This document shows, one piece after another, positions 53,330-62,456 of a stretch of 64,000 nt of DNA (within the stretch, counting starts at the first letter, position 1; each line of letters begins with the position of its first letter). A program made the position numbers and the translations under genes. Origin of the DNA: a candidate division WOR-3 bacterium (GTDB lineage: Bacteria > Hydrothermota > Hydrothermia > Hydrothermales > JAJRUZ01). The notes beneath the pieces are model-generated. The model was given only the letters and a program-made list of their open reading frames with translations. It made no database searches and was not told the origin of the DNA. The stretch covers positions 1 to 64,000 of the forward strand of contig JBDRZL010000003.1 in the NCBI GenBank assembly GCA_039803925.1, read 5' to 3'.

Positions 53330-55897
53330 ATGGAATTAATTGATTTATTAAATGAATCAAAAGGTATAGCAGAAGTAATTAAAAACTTGAAAAATTTTCT
53401 TGAAGAAAAAATTAATTCTGAAATAAATCTTATTGAACCAGAAAAAATAAAAGGTTTTCTTGAAGTAAAGGAATTGAAAAAATTATTGTTTGATAAAGAG
53501 GAAGTTATAAAAAATGGAAATATTTATATTCCTCTTCATGACAATGAGAAAATATACACAATAATTTCTTTTTCTTTAAAAGAAGATGTAAAAATAGGGG
53601 AAATAAAGAAAATACTCTATACAACATCTATTTTTATAAAAAATTATAGACTTTTTGAAGATGCCAAAAATGAAATATTTAAACTGAACTTTCTCTTCAA
53701 TTTCCATAGGTCCTTAGAAGCTCAAATAAGGGAGAATATTGAAAATTCTTTAAAAGAACTATCCTATCTTTTAAATTTAAATGGAATCTATTTTAAAACT
53801 AAAAATTTTAATATAAAAATTGGAACTTTAGAAAAATTAGATGAGGAGAAAATTCAAGAAATAATTCCCCCTTTTGAAACTCACGGAGAAAGTATTATTT
53901 ATGAGGAAAAAAAGTTATTTTCCTTTTCAAAAAGTAAAACAATACTTTTTGTAGATAAAGAATTTTTAAATGAAGAGGAAAAGGAATTTTTAAATTCAAT
54001 CGTTAATCTATCAGAGGAGTGGTATGAAGAAAAACTCTTATTTTCATCAGACTTTTTTGAAAAAATTATCTCTTTAAACTTTAATGAATCCTTAAAGTTT
54101 TTCAAAAGTTACCTTAGTGAAAGATTTAATGTTTATGAAACAAAAGTTTTTATAAAAGAGGAAGAAAAATATAAGTCCCTTGAGGATAGAACAGAATTTA
54201 AAGAAAAAAAAGATTTTAATATCTTTGAATTAAAAACCTCTCAAGCTGAATACCTTGTTTCTTTCAAAGGAGAAAAAAGTTATATAAATCCGGTATTTCT
54301 ATCCCATATATTAGATATTTTAAATTTAAAGAAAAAAACTGAAAATTTAAATAAACTTAACAGGGTATTGATGCGAATAATAGATATAGTGCCTTATCAT
54401 CAAAATATTGAAGATCTCTTATACAATGTAGGTTATATAATAAAAGATGAATTAGACATTTTATATGTTGGTTTTCTTTTAAGGGAAGAAGAGGATTATT
54501 TAAGAATGAAAGTTGGAATTGGTTATGAGGATTTTGAGGAGCTCTCAAAGAGGAGACTAAAAATAGGTGTTGAGGGACTTTCAGGACATGCTGTTCAGAG
54601 AAAGGAGATTATTTACGCACCTGATGTTTCAAAAGATATAAGGTATATTCCAGCATCACCCCTTGTTAAATCAGAGGTTGTTTTGCCCTTAATTGTTGAT
54701 AAAGAAGCAATTGGAGTGATGGTAATTTCTTCACCTAAGATTGATGGTTTTTCAAAGGAAGATATTGAAATTTTTGAAAGAATATCAAAATTGATTTCGA
54801 GTTTTTTGGCTTATAGAAAGGCTATAGATGAATACAAAAAGGAATTATCTATTTTAAAAGGAGAAGAAGAATTTATAGATATAATTTTAAAAAATATTCC
54901 AGTTGGTATAATTTATGCAGATAGAGACCTTTATGTTAAGAGGGTGAATTTTGCTGCAATTTATACTTTAAAGTTAAAAGAGGAGGAAATAAAGGGAAGC
55001 ATTCTTTGTAGGATATTTGAAGAACACGAACCAGGAGGTTCAAATTGTATTTTTAGAAGAAGTATTGAGGAGAGAATCCCCCTTATAAAGAAAAATGTAG
55101 AAATAAAAAGAGGTGAAGAAAAAATTCCTCTTTCCCTTTCTTCAACTTTCATTTATGAAAAAGAAAGAATAAAGGGTTTTATACTTATGATTGAAGATAT
55201 AAAAGAAGTGGTTGCACTTGAAGAACAGTTAAGAAGAACTGAAAGACTCTCAGCAATTGGAAGGATTGCAGCTCACATGGCACATGAGATTAAAAATCCA
55301 CTTGCAAGTATATCAGTTGGTATTGAGTATATATATTCCAGTTTACAGGATGATGATCCAAAGAAAAAACATCTTGGAGTTATATTAAAGGAAATTTCAA
55401 GGCTTGATAGATTGATTAAAAACCTATTATCCTTTGCAAGGAGACCCCCTCTTAAAAGGAAAAGGATAAATATAAAAGAAATGATTGAAGAAATCGTAAT
55501 TTTTTACAGTCAGGAATTCAGAGAGAAAAAAGTTGATTTTTATCTCAGTTTACCCAAATACGAGCTTATAGCCTATATTGATGAAGACCAGATGAAGGAA
55601 GTATTGGAAAATTTAATAAGAAACGCATTAGAAGCAATGCCAGAAGGAGGAAAACTTACCTTACAGGCAGGTGAAAAAACAGGAGGTATAATATTTATAA
55701 GTATAGAAGATACAGGTGTGGGAATTGAACCCTCTGAACTTGCCCATATATTTGAACCCTTTTATACAACAAAAAAGGGAGGATCCGGTTTGGGGCTTGC
55801 AATAGTCCACAGAATTATTGAGGATCACGGAGCGAAAATATATGTAGAAAGCGAAAAAGGAAAAGGAACCAAATTCTTAATTGAATTACCTAAATAA
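53330..55897 (+). CDS. Soluble sensor histidine kinase (GAF-PAS-HisKA-HATPase)
   Basis: The 855-residue protein has an unassigned N-terminal 340 residues, a GAF domain (about 345-500), a PAS domain (about 515-635) with two cysteines (S-I-L-C-R and S-N-C-I) that could sense redox state, a HisKA domain with His652 in A-H-E-I-K-N-P-L and a HATPase with N-L-I-R-N-A, D-T-G-V-G-I and G-S-G-L-G-L. No membrane helix is seen, so it senses cytoplasmic signals. The family is NtrB-like. It probably phosphorylates one or both receivers encoded downstream (inference). The start is one base after the TPR stop. Confidence 0.9.
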   Translation: MELIDLLNESKGIAEVIKNLKNFLEEKINSEINLIEPEKIKGFLEVKELKKLLFDKEEVIKNGNIYIPLHDNEKIYTIISFSLKEDVKIGEIKKILYTTSIFIKNYRLFEDAKNEIFKLNFLFNFHRSLEAQIRENIENSLKELSYLLNLNGIYFKTKNFNIKIGTLEKLDEEKIQEIIPPFETHGESIIYEEKKLFSFSKSKTILFVDKEFLNEEEKEFLNSIVNLSEEWYEEKLLFSSDFFEKIISLNFNESLKFFKSYLSERFNVYETKVFIKEEEKYKSLEDRTEFKEKKDFNIFELKTSQAEYLVSFKGEKSYINPVFLSHILDILNLKKKTENLNKLNRVLMRIIDIVPYHQNIEDLLYNVGYIIKDELDILYVGFLLREEEDYLRMKVGIGYEDFEELSKRRLKIGVEGLSGHAVQRKEIIYAPDVSKDIRYIPASPLVKSEVVLPLIVDKEAIGVMVISSPKIDGFSKEDIEIFERISKLISSFLAYRKAIDEYKKELSILKGEEEFIDIILKNIPVGIIYADRDLYVKRVNFAAIYTLKLKEEEIKGSILCRIFEEHEPGGSNCIFRRSIEERIPLIKKNVEIKRGEEKIPLSLSSTFIYEKERIKGFILMIEDIKEVVALEEQLRRTERLSAIGRIAAHMAHEIKNPLASISVGIEYIYSSLQDDDPKKKHLGVILKEISRLDRLIKNLLSFARRPPLKRKRINIKEMIEEIVIFYSQEFREKKVDFYLSLPKYELIAYIDEDQMKEVLENLIRNALEAMPEGGKLTLQAGEKTGGIIFISIEDTGVGIEPSELAHIFEPFYTTKKGGSGLGLAIVHRIIEDHGAKIYVESEKGKGTKFLIELPK

Positions 55898-55918
55898 AAA
55901 CTTTAAAATATATATTGT

Positions 55919-57403
55919 ATGAAAGAAGAAAAATGGAGAATACTTGTGGTAGATGATGAAGAGACACTGGCTAATTTTATTGTAAAAAACATTACACAGG
56001 ATAATCTTGATTATGAGGTGAGAGTAGCCTATAATGGCTCTGATGCTCTAAAAATAATTGAGGGGTTTTTACCTCATCTTATATTACAGGATATAAGACT
56101 ACCTGATACAACGGGAATTGAAATTTTAAAGGCAGCAAAGGCTCTTGATCCTGATATTCAGGTAATTATGATGACTGCTTATGCATCTCTTGAAAGTTCA
56201 ATTGAAGCCTTAAAGGCTGGTGCTTATGATTATTTAATAAAACCCTTTAAAGTTGAAACCTTAAAAAATGTTATTAAAAATGCACTGGGAAAAAGAAAAT
56301 TACAGGAAGAAAATAAAAGACTTCTTAATGAATTAACTAGGTTAAACAAGGAACTTTCAATTGCAAATGAAAAATTAAAAGCTCAAAAAGCAGAAGTTGA
56401 TAAAAAACTGGAAGAAAAAATTAATAAGTTATCAATTCTGCACCACTTAAGTGAGAAACTTCAATCCGAACTTTACCTTGAAAAACTTATACCCCTTATA
56501 ATTGAAGGAGCAATGGAAATAGCAGGTAAAAAAGACTGTGCCTTTCTTTTAAAAGAAAACTCTTACTTTTTTGTTAAAGAAGTTTATGGTTTTGATAATT
56601 TAATTAAAAGGGATGATAAACTTAACCTTGAAACAGAAAAGGAAAGTTTCATAATTAAATATAAGGAAGGGGATATAAGAGAAATAATGATGATTCCCCT
56701 TGAAACAAATGAAGGGGTTATTGGTGCTTTAATGATCGGTAACAGGATGGAAGAGAGTTTATCAGAGTTAAAAGAAGAACTATCAATTTATGCGAATCAT
56801 GTTTCAGTCTCAATTCAAAATGCCTTTCTCTTTAAAAAACTTGAAAGAAGCTATATAGAATCCCTTATGGCTCTTGTTAAAGCAACAGAGGCAAAGGATC
56901 CTTCCTTAAGAGGTCATTCACAGAGAGTATCTGAGCTTGCTGTTAAATTTGCTAAAAATTTAAATTTAAACGAAGAAGATATTAAAAATATAAGATATGC
57001 AGCACTTCTTCATGATGTTGGTAAAATTGGAATAAGGGAATATTTACTTGATAAACCTGGCACTTTAACAAGAGAAGAAATGGAAATGATGAAGGAACAC
57101 ATTCAAATAGGCCTTGATATACTAAAGCCTATTGCCTTTTTAAAACCTGTACTTCCCTTTATAAAATATCACCATGAAAACTGGGACGGTTCTGGTTATC
57201 CTGATGGGTTAAAGGGTGATGAGATTCCATTAGGTGCACAGATTATTTCTTTATGTGATGTTTATGATGCAATCACTCATGAAAGAAGTTATGCAGATAA
57301 ATTAGATAAAAAGGAGGCAATAAAACTTTTAAGAGAATTAAAGGGATACAAATTTAAACCTGAACTTGTTGAAAAATTTATAGAAATGATGGAGGAGATT
57401 TGA
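55919..57403 (+). CDS. Response regulator with GAF-like and HD-GYP domains
   Basis: The 494-residue protein has a receiver domain with Asp58 (Q-D-I-R-L-P-D), a coiled-coil linker (about 125-175), a GAF-like middle (about 180-310) and an HD-GYP domain with H-D-V-G-K-I-G and H-H-E-N-W-D-G-S-G-Y-P. HD-GYP proteins hydrolyse cyclic di-GMP, and the key residues are intact, so activity is likely. No diguanylate cyclase lies in the window. It follows the kinase by 21 bases and overlaps the single receiver downstream. Confidence 0.92.
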   Translation: MKEEKWRILVVDDEETLANFIVKNITQDNLDYEVRVAYNGSDALKIIEGFLPHLILQDIRLPDTTGIEILKAAKALDPDIQVIMMTAYASLESSIEALKAGAYDYLIKPFKVETLKNVIKNALGKRKLQEENKRLLNELTRLNKELSIANEKLKAQKAEVDKKLEEKINKLSILHHLSEKLQSELYLEKLIPLIIEGAMEIAGKKDCAFLLKENSYFFVKEVYGFDNLIKRDDKLNLETEKESFIIKYKEGDIREIMMIPLETNEGVIGALMIGNRMEESLSELKEELSIYANHVSVSIQNAFLFKKLERSYIESLMALVKATEAKDPSLRGHSQRVSELAVKFAKNLNLNEEDIKNIRYAALLHDVGKIGIREYLLDKPGTLTREEMEMMKEHIQIGLDILKPIAFLKPVLPFIKYHHENWDGSGYPDGLKGDEIPLGAQIISLCDVYDAITHERSYADKLDKKEAIKLLRELKGYKFKPELVEKFIEMMEEI

Positions 57404-57765
57404 TGAAAAAATTAAAAATTCTTGTGGTGGAGGATGAGGGTCCTTTATCTTTTTTTGTTTCCCAGACATTAAAAGAGGAGCACGATGTAATCCTCGCAAG
57501 AACAGGAGAAGAAGCCCTTGAGAAATTTGTTCCAGGGGAGTATGATCTTATTATAACTGACATAAAATTACCAGGAATTTCAGGCCTGGAACTTTTGGCA
57601 AAAATTCAGATGCAGGACCCTGATATAAAATCAATAGTTGTTACAGCTTATGATTCTTTTGAAACAAGAGAAAAAGTTAAAAATTTAAACGCAGATGCCT
57701 TTTTACCTAAACCATTTACAGTACAGACTCTGAGAGAAGCAATTAAAAAAATATTTAAAGAATAA
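57403..57765 (+). CDS. Single-domain response regulator
   Basis: The ATG at 57403 shares a base with the preceding stop (TGATG) and has GGAGGAG upstream, so it is preferred over the TTG three bases earlier. The 120-residue product is a receiver domain alone with the acidic pocket V-E-D-E, phospho-acceptor Asp53 in T-D-I-K-L-P, Thr in V-T-A-Y-D and Lys in L-P-K-P-F. It may act as a phosphate relay or sink for the kinase at 53330, or signal to a partner elsewhere. Confidence 0.9.
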   Translation: MKKLKILVVEDEGPLSFFVSQTLKEEHDVILARTGEEALEKFVPGEYDLIITDIKLPGISGLELLAKIQMQDPDIKSIVVTAYDSFETREKVKNLNADAFLPKPFTVQTLREAIKKIFKE

Positions 57766-57770
57766 CTCAA

Positions 57771-57799
57771 TTGAAAAAAAAAATTTTTTATATTATAAT
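57771..57799 (+). promoter_or_regulatory. Promoter of the tRNA-CAU gene
   Basis: TTGAAA (57771-57776) and TATAAT (57794-57799) are separated by exactly 17 bp, 11 bp before the tRNA 5' end; a second TATAAT overlaps 57801-57806. This is among the best promoter matches in the window. Confidence 0.65.
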
Positions 57800-57809
57800 T
57801 TATAATTAA

Positions 57810-57882
<73 letters not shown>

Positions 57883-57895
57883 TTTATTATTTTTT

Positions 57896-58738
57896 GTGAA
57901 TTTCTCTTTTAAAGAAGGTGAATTAATTCTTTCAGAACCAAAAATAATGGGTATTTTGAATGTAACTCCTGATTCCTTTTATGATGGTGGAAAGTATTTT
58001 GATTTAGATAAAGCTCTCGAAAGGGGTAAAGAAATTTTTGAGCAAGGTGCAGATATAATTGATATAGGAGGTGAGTCTTCAAGACCTTTCTCGGAGCCTG
58101 TTTCTCTTGAAGAAGAATTAAAAAGAGTGATACCAGTTATTGAAAGATTAAGAAAAAAAATAGATATTCCAATTTCAATAGATACAAGAAAGTCAAAGGT
58201 GGCTGAAGAAGCTTTAAAAAGAGGAGCAAATATAGTTAATGATATTTCAGGATTAAGGGATGATCCAGAAATGATTAAAGTTATAAAAAAATTTGATGCA
58301 GGTATAATAATAATGCATATAAGGGGGACACCAAAAAATATGCAGGAAAACCCATTCTATGAGGATACAATAAAAGAAATTAAAGAGGAACTTAAAGAGA
58401 AAATAGACTTTGCCTTGAAAAATGGGATTAAAAGAGAAAAAATAGTTATAGATCCAGGTATAGGTTTCGGAAAAAGGGTAATTGATAACCTTTTAATTTT
58501 GAAAAATATAGATGAATTTAAAAAGTTTGGGGTTCCTATATTAGTGGGTCATTCAAGAAAGTCCTTTATAGGGAAAATACTTGAATTAGAAAAACCTGAG
58601 GATAGATTAATAGGTACTCTTGCAGTTACTGCCTATTTATTTTTAAAAAAAGTAAACATAATAAGAGTACATGATGTACTTGAAACTAAACAAGTTTTTA
58701 GAATTTTAGAATCTATACTAAATCCTAATGGGCATTAA
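57896..58738 (+). CDS. folP: Dihydropteroate synthase
   Basis: The 280-residue TIM-barrel protein starts at GTG 13 bases after the tRNA gene. It has I-L-N-V-T-P-D-S-F, D-I-G-G-E-S-S-R-P, I-D-T-R-K-S and G-H-S-R-K-S, the pterin- and p-aminobenzoate-binding motifs of FolP. It makes dihydropteroate for folate. The gene appears to be read from the tRNA promoter, and its end overlaps the convergent dnaN by 21 bases. Confidence 0.95.
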   Translation: MNFSFKEGELILSEPKIMGILNVTPDSFYDGGKYFDLDKALERGKEIFEQGADIIDIGGESSRPFSEPVSLEEELKRVIPVIERLRKKIDIPISIDTRKSKVAEEALKRGANIVNDISGLRDDPEMIKVIKKFDAGIIIMHIRGTPKNMQENPFYEDTIKEIKEELKEKIDFALKNGIKREKIVIDPGIGFGKRVIDNLLILKNIDEFKKFGVPILVGHSRKSFIGKILELEKPEDRLIGTLAVTAYLFLKKVNIIRVHDVLETKQVFRILESILNPNGH

Positions 58739-59806
58739 AAGATAAAAGTAATTATTAGCGCCTATGCCCTTTATTAAACTTGCACTTTCACTTCCAGTAA
58801 TACCTATTTCTACCACATCTTCATCTATATGTCTTAAAATATCAAGCAAATAATGAGAGTTAAAACCAATTTCAATTTTATCTCCTTCATAGAAACCTTT
58901 TAACTTTTCGTATCCTTCTCCTACCTCACCTGAGACTGCCCTTATAATTAATGATTCAGGCGTAAGGGAAAATTGTACAGGATGATTAGGAGGTGTAGTA
59001 AAAACTGATAGTCTCCTTAAACTTTCTATTAAATCTTCCCTTACGATTTTTAATCTGTAAGGAGTTTCTGAGGGGACAACTGCCCTGTAATCAGGAAATT
59101 TATCATCCACAAGATTTACTATTTCATATCCATTACTGAAATTAAATTGAACTTTGGTTTCAGAGAAAAATATTTTAATTGTTTCATTTTTGTAATCTTT
59201 AAGAAAATCAAAACTCTTTGGATCTAGTAAATATTCGCCTTCTATACCTTTATTTTCAATTTCTATCTCATAGACTCCGAGTTTATGTGAATCAGAGGAA
59301 ACAAAAGAAAGTTTATTCTTCTTTAAGTCCAGTAAAATATTATTTAAAAATTGTCTTGAATCATTCTTTGCTACACAGAATGAAACTTTTTCTATACCTT
59401 CTAATATTAAATTTGATGGGACCTCAATCCCTTCCTTTAAATCTATCTCCTCAATTGAGGGAAACTCTTCAGGTGGCTGAATAAAAAAACTGTATTCACC
59501 TAAGGAAGTATGAATTAAAAGCTCCCTTTCATCTCTTTTTTCTATTAAAATTTTTTCATTTTTAAGTCTTGAAGCTATTTCCTTTAATTCTTTTCCTTTT
59601 ATACAAATTGCTCCTTCCTCCTCAACATCTGCCTTTCCCTTAACTTTTAAAGAAAAGTTTAAATTTGTGGAAAAAAGATTAACTTCGTTTCCCTTTGTTT
59701 CTAACTTTATGTTTTCAAGAATTGGCAATGCTGCCTTTGAAGGAATAGCATGATATACACTTTCAATCATTTTCAGAAAGTCTTCCTTTAAAATTTTAAA
59801 TTTCAT
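58718..59806 (-). CDS. dnaN: DNA polymerase III beta sliding clamp
   Basis: The 362-residue protein has the clamp pattern: L-P-I-L-E-N-I near the start, an F-V-S-S-D-S-H-K-L-G-V-Y segment in the middle, F-P-D-Y-R-A-V-V-P and the closing Y-L-L-M-P-I. It forms the ring that holds polymerase on DNA and binds DnaE, encoded at 47342. It lies downstream of dnaA on the same strand, the usual order near bacterial origins, with a 157-bp spacer that contains DnaA-box-like sites. Confidence 0.95.
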   Translation of the reverse strand: MKFKILKEDFLKMIESVYHAIPSKAALPILENIKLETKGNEVNLFSTNLNFSLKVKGKADVEEEGAICIKGKELKEIASRLKNEKILIEKRDERELLIHTSLGEYSFFIQPPEEFPSIEEIDLKEGIEVPSNLILEGIEKVSFCVAKNDSRQFLNNILLDLKKNKLSFVSSDSHKLGVYEIEIENKGIEGEYLLDPKSFDFLKDYKNETIKIFFSETKVQFNFSNGYEIVNLVDDKFPDYRAVVPSETPYRLKIVREDLIESLRRLSVFTTPPNHPVQFSLTPESLIIRAVSGEVGEGYEKLKGFYEGDKIEIGFNSHYLLDILRHIDEDVVEIGITGSESASLIKGIGANNYFYLLMPIRI

Positions 59807-59963
59807 AATTAGTTTTATATTTTAAGGGTTTGAACCTCCTTAAATATATATTTATAATTATATTATTAAGATTGTGGAAATTTAAAATCATTAAGTGTAT
59901 CTAAAAAAAATTCAATGTGGAAAAATATTGGAAAAATTAATAAAATACTTTTCCACATTTTTT
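59807..59963. promoter_or_regulatory. dnaA-dnaN spacer with DnaA-box-like sites
   Basis: Three nine-mers match TTTTCCACA or ATTTCCACA: 59873-59881 (-), 59916-59924 (-) and 59949-59957 (+), with a one-mismatch TTTTCTACA at 59960. They resemble the DnaA box TTATCCACA with the third base changed. The spacer also holds the dnaN leader, with AAGGAGG about 40 bases before the ATG. Confidence 0.55.
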
Positions 59964-61289
59964 CTACACTCTTTTCAACATTTTTTCAATTTCCATAATA
60001 TCTTCTTTTAACTTTTCATTTTTCTGAATCTGGGATTCAATTTTGTTTATTGCATGTAAAACAGTTGTATGGTCTTTATCAAAGTATTTTGCAATTTCCA
60101 CTACAGTCATATTGAAAACATTTTTCATTATAAACATGCTTACCTGCCTCGCTTGAACCAGCTCTTTTTTTTGTTTCTTTCCAGTTATTTCAGTTTTTGG
60201 AATATTGTAATATTCAGAAACCACTCTTACTACATCATCAGGCTCATTTATAGCGGCTGAAGAGAATATATCACTTAGATATTTTTGAGCCATTGGGAGA
60301 GTTATTTTTATTCTTTTAAGAGATTGTATTGCGTATAATTTTGCTATACAACTTTCAAGAAGCCTTACATTCTTCTTTACATTTCTTGCTATTAATTCTA
60401 AAACATCCTCAGAAATTTCAAGCCCCTTCTCTTCAGCCTTAAGTTTTAAAATAGCGAGCCTTGTTTCATATTCAGGAGGTTTTATATCAGTTACAAGACC
60501 CCAGGAGAATCTGTCCACAAGTCTTTCTGCTATATTATCCATTTCCCAGGGTGCTCTGTCTGCAGTGAATACTACCTGTTTTTTTTCATTATAAAAAGAG
60601 TTAAATATATGGAATAAAGCTTCCTGGGAAAATTCAGCTCCGGAGAGAAAATGAATGTCATCAATCAAAAGGACATCAAAGCTTCTTACTTTGCTTCTAA
60701 ATTCATTCATTTTTCTTTTTTGAATTGCATCAACAATTTTAGATATGAGCTCCTCAGTTGTTATTAATAAAATCTTAAAGTTCTTTTTTCTTTTTAAAAT
60801 ATCATTACCTATAGCGTGCAGAAGATGTGTTTTTCCAAGACCAACCCCACCATAAATAAATAAAGGGTTGTACTCCTTACCAGGTGCATGAGCTACAGCC
60901 CTGGCAGTAGTATAAGCCATTTCACTATTTTTCCCTGGAACAAAATTTTCAAAAGTATAAACTGGATTTAATCCATAATGAATTCCCTCCTTTTTGATTT
61001 CTTCATCTTTGAATTTTATATTCTTGATTTCCTCAGCTTTTCCATCCCCTTTAATTTCAAAAACTAACTCAATCATTGGATAATCAAGATCTGAAAGTAT
61101 TCTTTTTAACTTAGCCCCAAAAGCCTTTTCTATTATGTCCTTGGTATACTCATCAGGACAGAAAATTTTGAGCTTATGATCTTCCTCAATATCTCCACCA
61201 TTTACCTTTTCAAATAACCTGAATTCCTGTTCAGAAAGCTCCTTTTTCAATTTTTCAACTATTTTTTCCCACAGGGTTTTACCTTTCAT
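59964..61289 (-). CDS. dnaA: Chromosomal replication initiator protein DnaA
   Basis: The 441-residue protein has domain I at the N-terminus, the AAA+ core with Walker A G-G-V-G-L-G-K-T-H and Walker B L-I-D-D-I-H-F-L, and the C-terminal DNA-binding domain with D-H-T-T-V-L-H-A-I. It binds DnaA boxes and opens oriC. Candidate boxes lie on both sides of the gene. The short linker between domains I and III and the Lys-rich composition are in keeping with neighbouring genes. Confidence 0.96.
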   Translation of the reverse strand: MKGKTLWEKIVEKLKKELSEQEFRLFEKVNGGDIEEDHKLKIFCPDEYTKDIIEKAFGAKLKRILSDLDYPMIELVFEIKGDGKAEEIKNIKFKDEEIKKEGIHYGLNPVYTFENFVPGKNSEMAYTTARAVAHAPGKEYNPLFIYGGVGLGKTHLLHAIGNDILKRKKNFKILLITTEELISKIVDAIQKRKMNEFRSKVRSFDVLLIDDIHFLSGAEFSQEALFHIFNSFYNEKKQVVFTADRAPWEMDNIAERLVDRFSWGLVTDIKPPEYETRLAILKLKAEEKGLEISEDVLELIARNVKKNVRLLESCIAKLYAIQSLKRIKITLPMAQKYLSDIFSSAAINEPDDVVRVVSEYYNIPKTEITGKKQKKELVQARQVSMFIMKNVFNMTVVEIAKYFDKDHTTVLHAINKIESQIQKNEKLKEDIMEIEKMLKRV

Positions 61290-61562
61290 TTATTTACTCC
61301 CTTTTATTTGAGGAATTGAACCCCTTTAAATTTATTTTTAAATTTTTCCACAAAGATTTCCACATTATATTTTATAAAAATCTAACTCTCTTACAATCAG
61401 ATAATTAAAATATTCAAAAAATTTCCACATGTATACTTTTGTTATTTTTTTAAAATCTTGTTGTTTTACAATTTTTTTTATTATTTTTTTCTTTAGAAAA
61501 AAAATTTTTTTATATCCACATTTCATAGATAATTATTAATGTTTTTTAGTTTAATTTGTCAA
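61290..61562. other. Probable origin of replication (oriC) upstream of dnaA
   Basis: This 273-bp AT-rich region has four plus-strand DnaA-box-like nine-mers: TTTTCCACA (61344-61352), ATTTCCACA (61356-61364 and 61421-61429) and ATATCCACA (61512-61520). Between the third and fourth lies a tract of almost pure A and T (about 61430-61510) that could serve as the unwinding element. With three further sites in the dnaA-dnaN spacer, the layout resembles a bipartite origin. No gene is seen here. Strand-composition data would be needed to confirm it. Confidence 0.6.
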
Positions 61563-62456
61563 TCAGATATAAAGAAGATTGAATTTTATATCTGAGATCT
61601 TTGCTTTTATTTCATTATCTTTAAGTTTAAAAACCTCTCCATCCAATTGAATGAATATTTCTTCTTTTAATTTTAGATTTATATCTTCTCTTTTAAAATA
61701 AATACACTCTGGTAAAGAAAGGTGTGTTCCCTTAATTGCATGGGGCAATTTTTTAAAAACATTTATCTTATCCATATCTTTAATAATACATATAGAAAGT
61801 TTATTATCAAAGGGAGAAGCATCTGGAAATAAATAGAAACCACCACCCAAATATTTCCCTATACCTAAACCCAGTATCAAATATTTTCCCTTTAAAACTT
61901 TCTCCCTATCTTCTATTTCCATCTCATAGGAAATTTTTCCCCTTAACTCTATAAAAAGTGAAAGAAGATACCTCAATAAACCCCTTAGAGACCTTATTTT
62001 AAGAGCTCTTTTTGCAATTTTAGCGTCAAAACCAATCCCTGCTGCGTTCACAAAAAAATATCTTTTATTTTTAGTTATTACTTCACCCGTATAGGTACTT
62101 TTAATAATTCCTCTTTTAAAAACTTCATAAAAAAAGGAAATATCCTTTTTATTTCGAAAAATTGTTTTTATAAAATCATTACCTGAACCAGAAGGAAAAA
62201 GAGAAAAAGGAATATTAAAATTTTTTGGTATATTATTTATAATGTGAAAAAGTGTTCCATCACCCCCTAAAACAATTATTTTGCTTACCTTTTTCTCCCA
62301 TAACCTTAATAAATTTTCCCTAATACTTTTACCTTTTTCCAGAATTTCAATAAAATAACTATATCTATCACCTTTTAATTTTTCTTTTAACCATCTTAAA
62401 ATTTTATTAGATTTTCCTGAACCTGAATAAGGGTTAAGAATTATTCCGACTCTAAT
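61563..62456 (-). CDS. Diacylglycerol/lipid kinase family protein (non-standard start codon)
   Basis: The full frame runs from 62456 to 61563 (297 codons) and gives a complete DagK/LCB5-type lipid kinase: N-P-Y-S-G-S-G-K-S, the catalytic G-G-D-G-T and P-S-G-S-G-N-D-F, then N-A-A-G-I-G-F-D-A. No ATG, GTG or TTG precedes N-P-Y-S-G; an in-frame stop lies 15 bases upstream. ATT at 62456 is the likely start: it overlaps the recA stop by three bases, has AAGGAAG upstream and yields M-R-V-G-I-I-L-N-P. Starting at the GTG at 62051 would delete the whole catalytic domain. It follows recA and probably acts on membrane lipids. Confidence 0.8.
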   Translation of the reverse strand: MRVGIILNPYSGSGKSNKILRWLKEKLKGDRYSYFIEILEKGKSIRENLLRLWEKKVSKIIVLGGDGTLFHIINNIPKNFNIPFSLFPSGSGNDFIKTIFRNKKDISFFYEVFKRGIIKSTYTGEVITKNKRYFFVNAAGIGFDAKIAKRALKIRSLRGLLRYLLSLFIELRGKISYEMEIEDREKVLKGKYLILGLGIGKYLGGGFYLFPDASPFDNKLSICIIKDMDKINVFKKLPHAIKGTHLSLPECIYFKREDINLKLKEEIFIQLDGEVFKLKDNEIKAKISDIKFNLLYI

